Shown here piece by piece: positions 6,319-7,166 of a stretch of DNA of 7,166 bases (the first letter of the stretch is position 1; each line of letters begins with the position of its first letter). The notes below the pieces were generated by a model. It did no database searches. It worked only from the letters and a program-made list of their open reading frames with translations, and was not told the origin of the DNA. This stretch comes from JBBIIC01 sp037446725. Its GTDB lineage: Bacteria; Actinomycetota; Coriobacteriia; Anaerosomatales; SLCP01. The position numbers and the translations under genes are program-made. The stretch lies in contig JBBIIC010000042.1 in the NCBI GenBank assembly GCA_037446725.1, forward strand, positions 1 through 7,166. The letters are read 5' to 3'.

Positions 6319-7166
6319 ATGCTGGAGGCGCAAGCCGCCGAGGACAAGCGCGTGATCGCCCGCAACACGCTTGCGAACTCCGGCGTCCAGCTCCTGCAGC
6401 TCGCTGCTGCCTTCGTCTACATGCCGTTCCTCATCTCGAGCTTCGGTCTGGCGAACTACGGCGTCTTCATGCTTGCGGGGTCGCTCTCGATCTACCTCGG
6501 GCTGCTGGACTTCGGCGTCAACCCGACCGTGGTGAAGCACGTTGCCGAGTTCGTGGCCACAGGGCGCAGGGACGAACTGGGGAGACTCATCTCGAGCGCC
6601 GCGGCCTACTACGCAGCGATCGGAGGGGTGGCCTCACTGGCGCTCCTGCTCTTCGCGCGCTACGGGGTCGACCTGCTCGCCCTCGGCCCCGGGGACGCAC
6701 GCCTGGCCACGGGTCTCTTCACGGTCTCGGCGGTCGTCGCCCTGTTCGTCTGGCCACTGACGACGGGCTCAGCGGTCCTCAACGGGCTGCAACGCTACGA
6801 CCTCACCGCCGCCGTGAACGGGTCCGTCGTCCTGGGCAACGTCGCGGCAACGGCGATCGTCCTGTTCGTAGGAGCGGGCCCGCTCGCGCTCTTCTCGGCC
6901 ATGGGCGCCATCAGCGTCGTCACGGGCGGAGTCGCCTGCCTTCTGGCAGCCCGACAGCTGCGGGGCACGAGGATGTCGCCAAGACAGGTGGATCGTACGA
7001 CCCTGCGGACCCTGCTCAGCTTCAGCTGGATGATCTTCGTGATGCAGGTGGCCATCGTACTCGCCGACCAACGCACCGACCGGCTCGTGCTCGCTGCGTT
7101 CGTCGGCGCAGCGGCCGTGGGCCTGTACGACCCGGCCGCACGTCTCAACGGCCTTGTCGCGCAGCT
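6319..7166 (+). CDS. Wzx-type polysaccharide flippase, N-terminal part (runs off the window)
   Basis: The frame is open from ATG 6319 to the right edge, 282 codons with no stop. The protein is strongly hydrophobic, with about eight likely membrane segments near residues 20-38, 45-64, 92-112, 130-150, 165-185, 190-210, 233-250 and from 255 on. Marks of the MOP/PST flippase superfamily are the N-terminal RNTLANSGVQLLQL (15-28), FGLANYGVFMLAGS (42-55), LLDFGVNPTVVKHVAE (62-77) and the later LADQRTDRLVLAAFVGAAAVGLYDPA (about 248-273, read in two parts), where family members carry a D-x-I-x-LG and VGxY pattern. Full family length is about 400-500 residues, so roughly half is present. It would flip lipid-linked glycan units across the inner membrane. 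It is divergent from the fcl operon. The start is uncertain: ATG 6319 has no clear RBS, while GTG 6352 has GAGGA 7 bases upstream. Confidence 0.8.
   Translation, partial: MLEAQAAEDKRVIARNTLANSGVQLLQLAAAFVYMPFLISSFGLANYGVFMLAGSLSIYLGLLDFGVNPTVVKHVAEFVATGRRDELGRLISSAAAYYAAIGGVASLALLLFARYGVDLLALGPGDARLATGLFTVSAVVALFVWPLTTGSAVLNGLQRYDLTAAVNGSVVLGNVAATAIVLFVGAGPLALFSAMGAISVVTGGVACLLAARQLRGTRMSPRQVDRTTLRTLLSFSWMIFVMQVAIVLADQRTDRLVLAAFVGAAAVGLYDPAARLNGLVAQ

Overview
The window is a piece of a surface-polysaccharide (O-antigen, capsule or cell-wall glycan) biosynthesis locus from a high-GC bacterium. By eye the GC content is in the mid-60s percent, the third codon position is strongly G/C, and GTG and TTG starts occur next to clear GAGGAG-type ribosome binding sites. 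This would fit Actinomycetota, but nothing here fixes the lineage. No rRNA, tRNA, CRISPR array, insertion sequence or integrase is visible.

Layout: (1) 1-2797, plus strand: a three-gene cassette with a Zn-finger sugar C-methyltransferase (2-1225), a small cupin (1271-1648) and a PLP-dependent sugar aminotransferase most like GDP-perosamine synthase (1685-2797). (2) 2798-3111: a 314-base gap between convergent gene sets, holding an imperfect hairpin and a short coding-like stretch that looks like a gene remnant. (3) 3112-6166, minus strand: a tightly coupled operon read from right to left, with a GDP-L-fucose synthase (6166-5177), a family 4 glycosyltransferase (5180-3882) and a class I SAM methyltransferase (3885-3112). 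Both junctions are 4-base start/stop overlaps. (4) 6167-6318: a divergent intergenic region with a possible promoter. (5) 6319 to the right edge, plus strand: the first 282 codons of a Wzx-type polysaccharide flippase.

How the genes may work together: GDP-L-fucose synthase and GDP-perosamine synthase both consume GDP-4-keto-6-deoxy-D-mannose, so the locus may split one precursor (made by Gmd, not seen here) into a deoxysugar and a 4-amino-sugar. The C-methyltransferase and cupin beside the aminotransferase suggest a branched-chain sugar, possibly amino-substituted. The glycosyltransferase would add a sugar to a lipid-linked unit, the second methyltransferase could decorate a sugar or the chain, and the flippase would export the unit. 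No wholly new system is evident. The points most worth a second look are the predicted unusual sugar, the remnant at 2845-3087 and the unclear flippase start.
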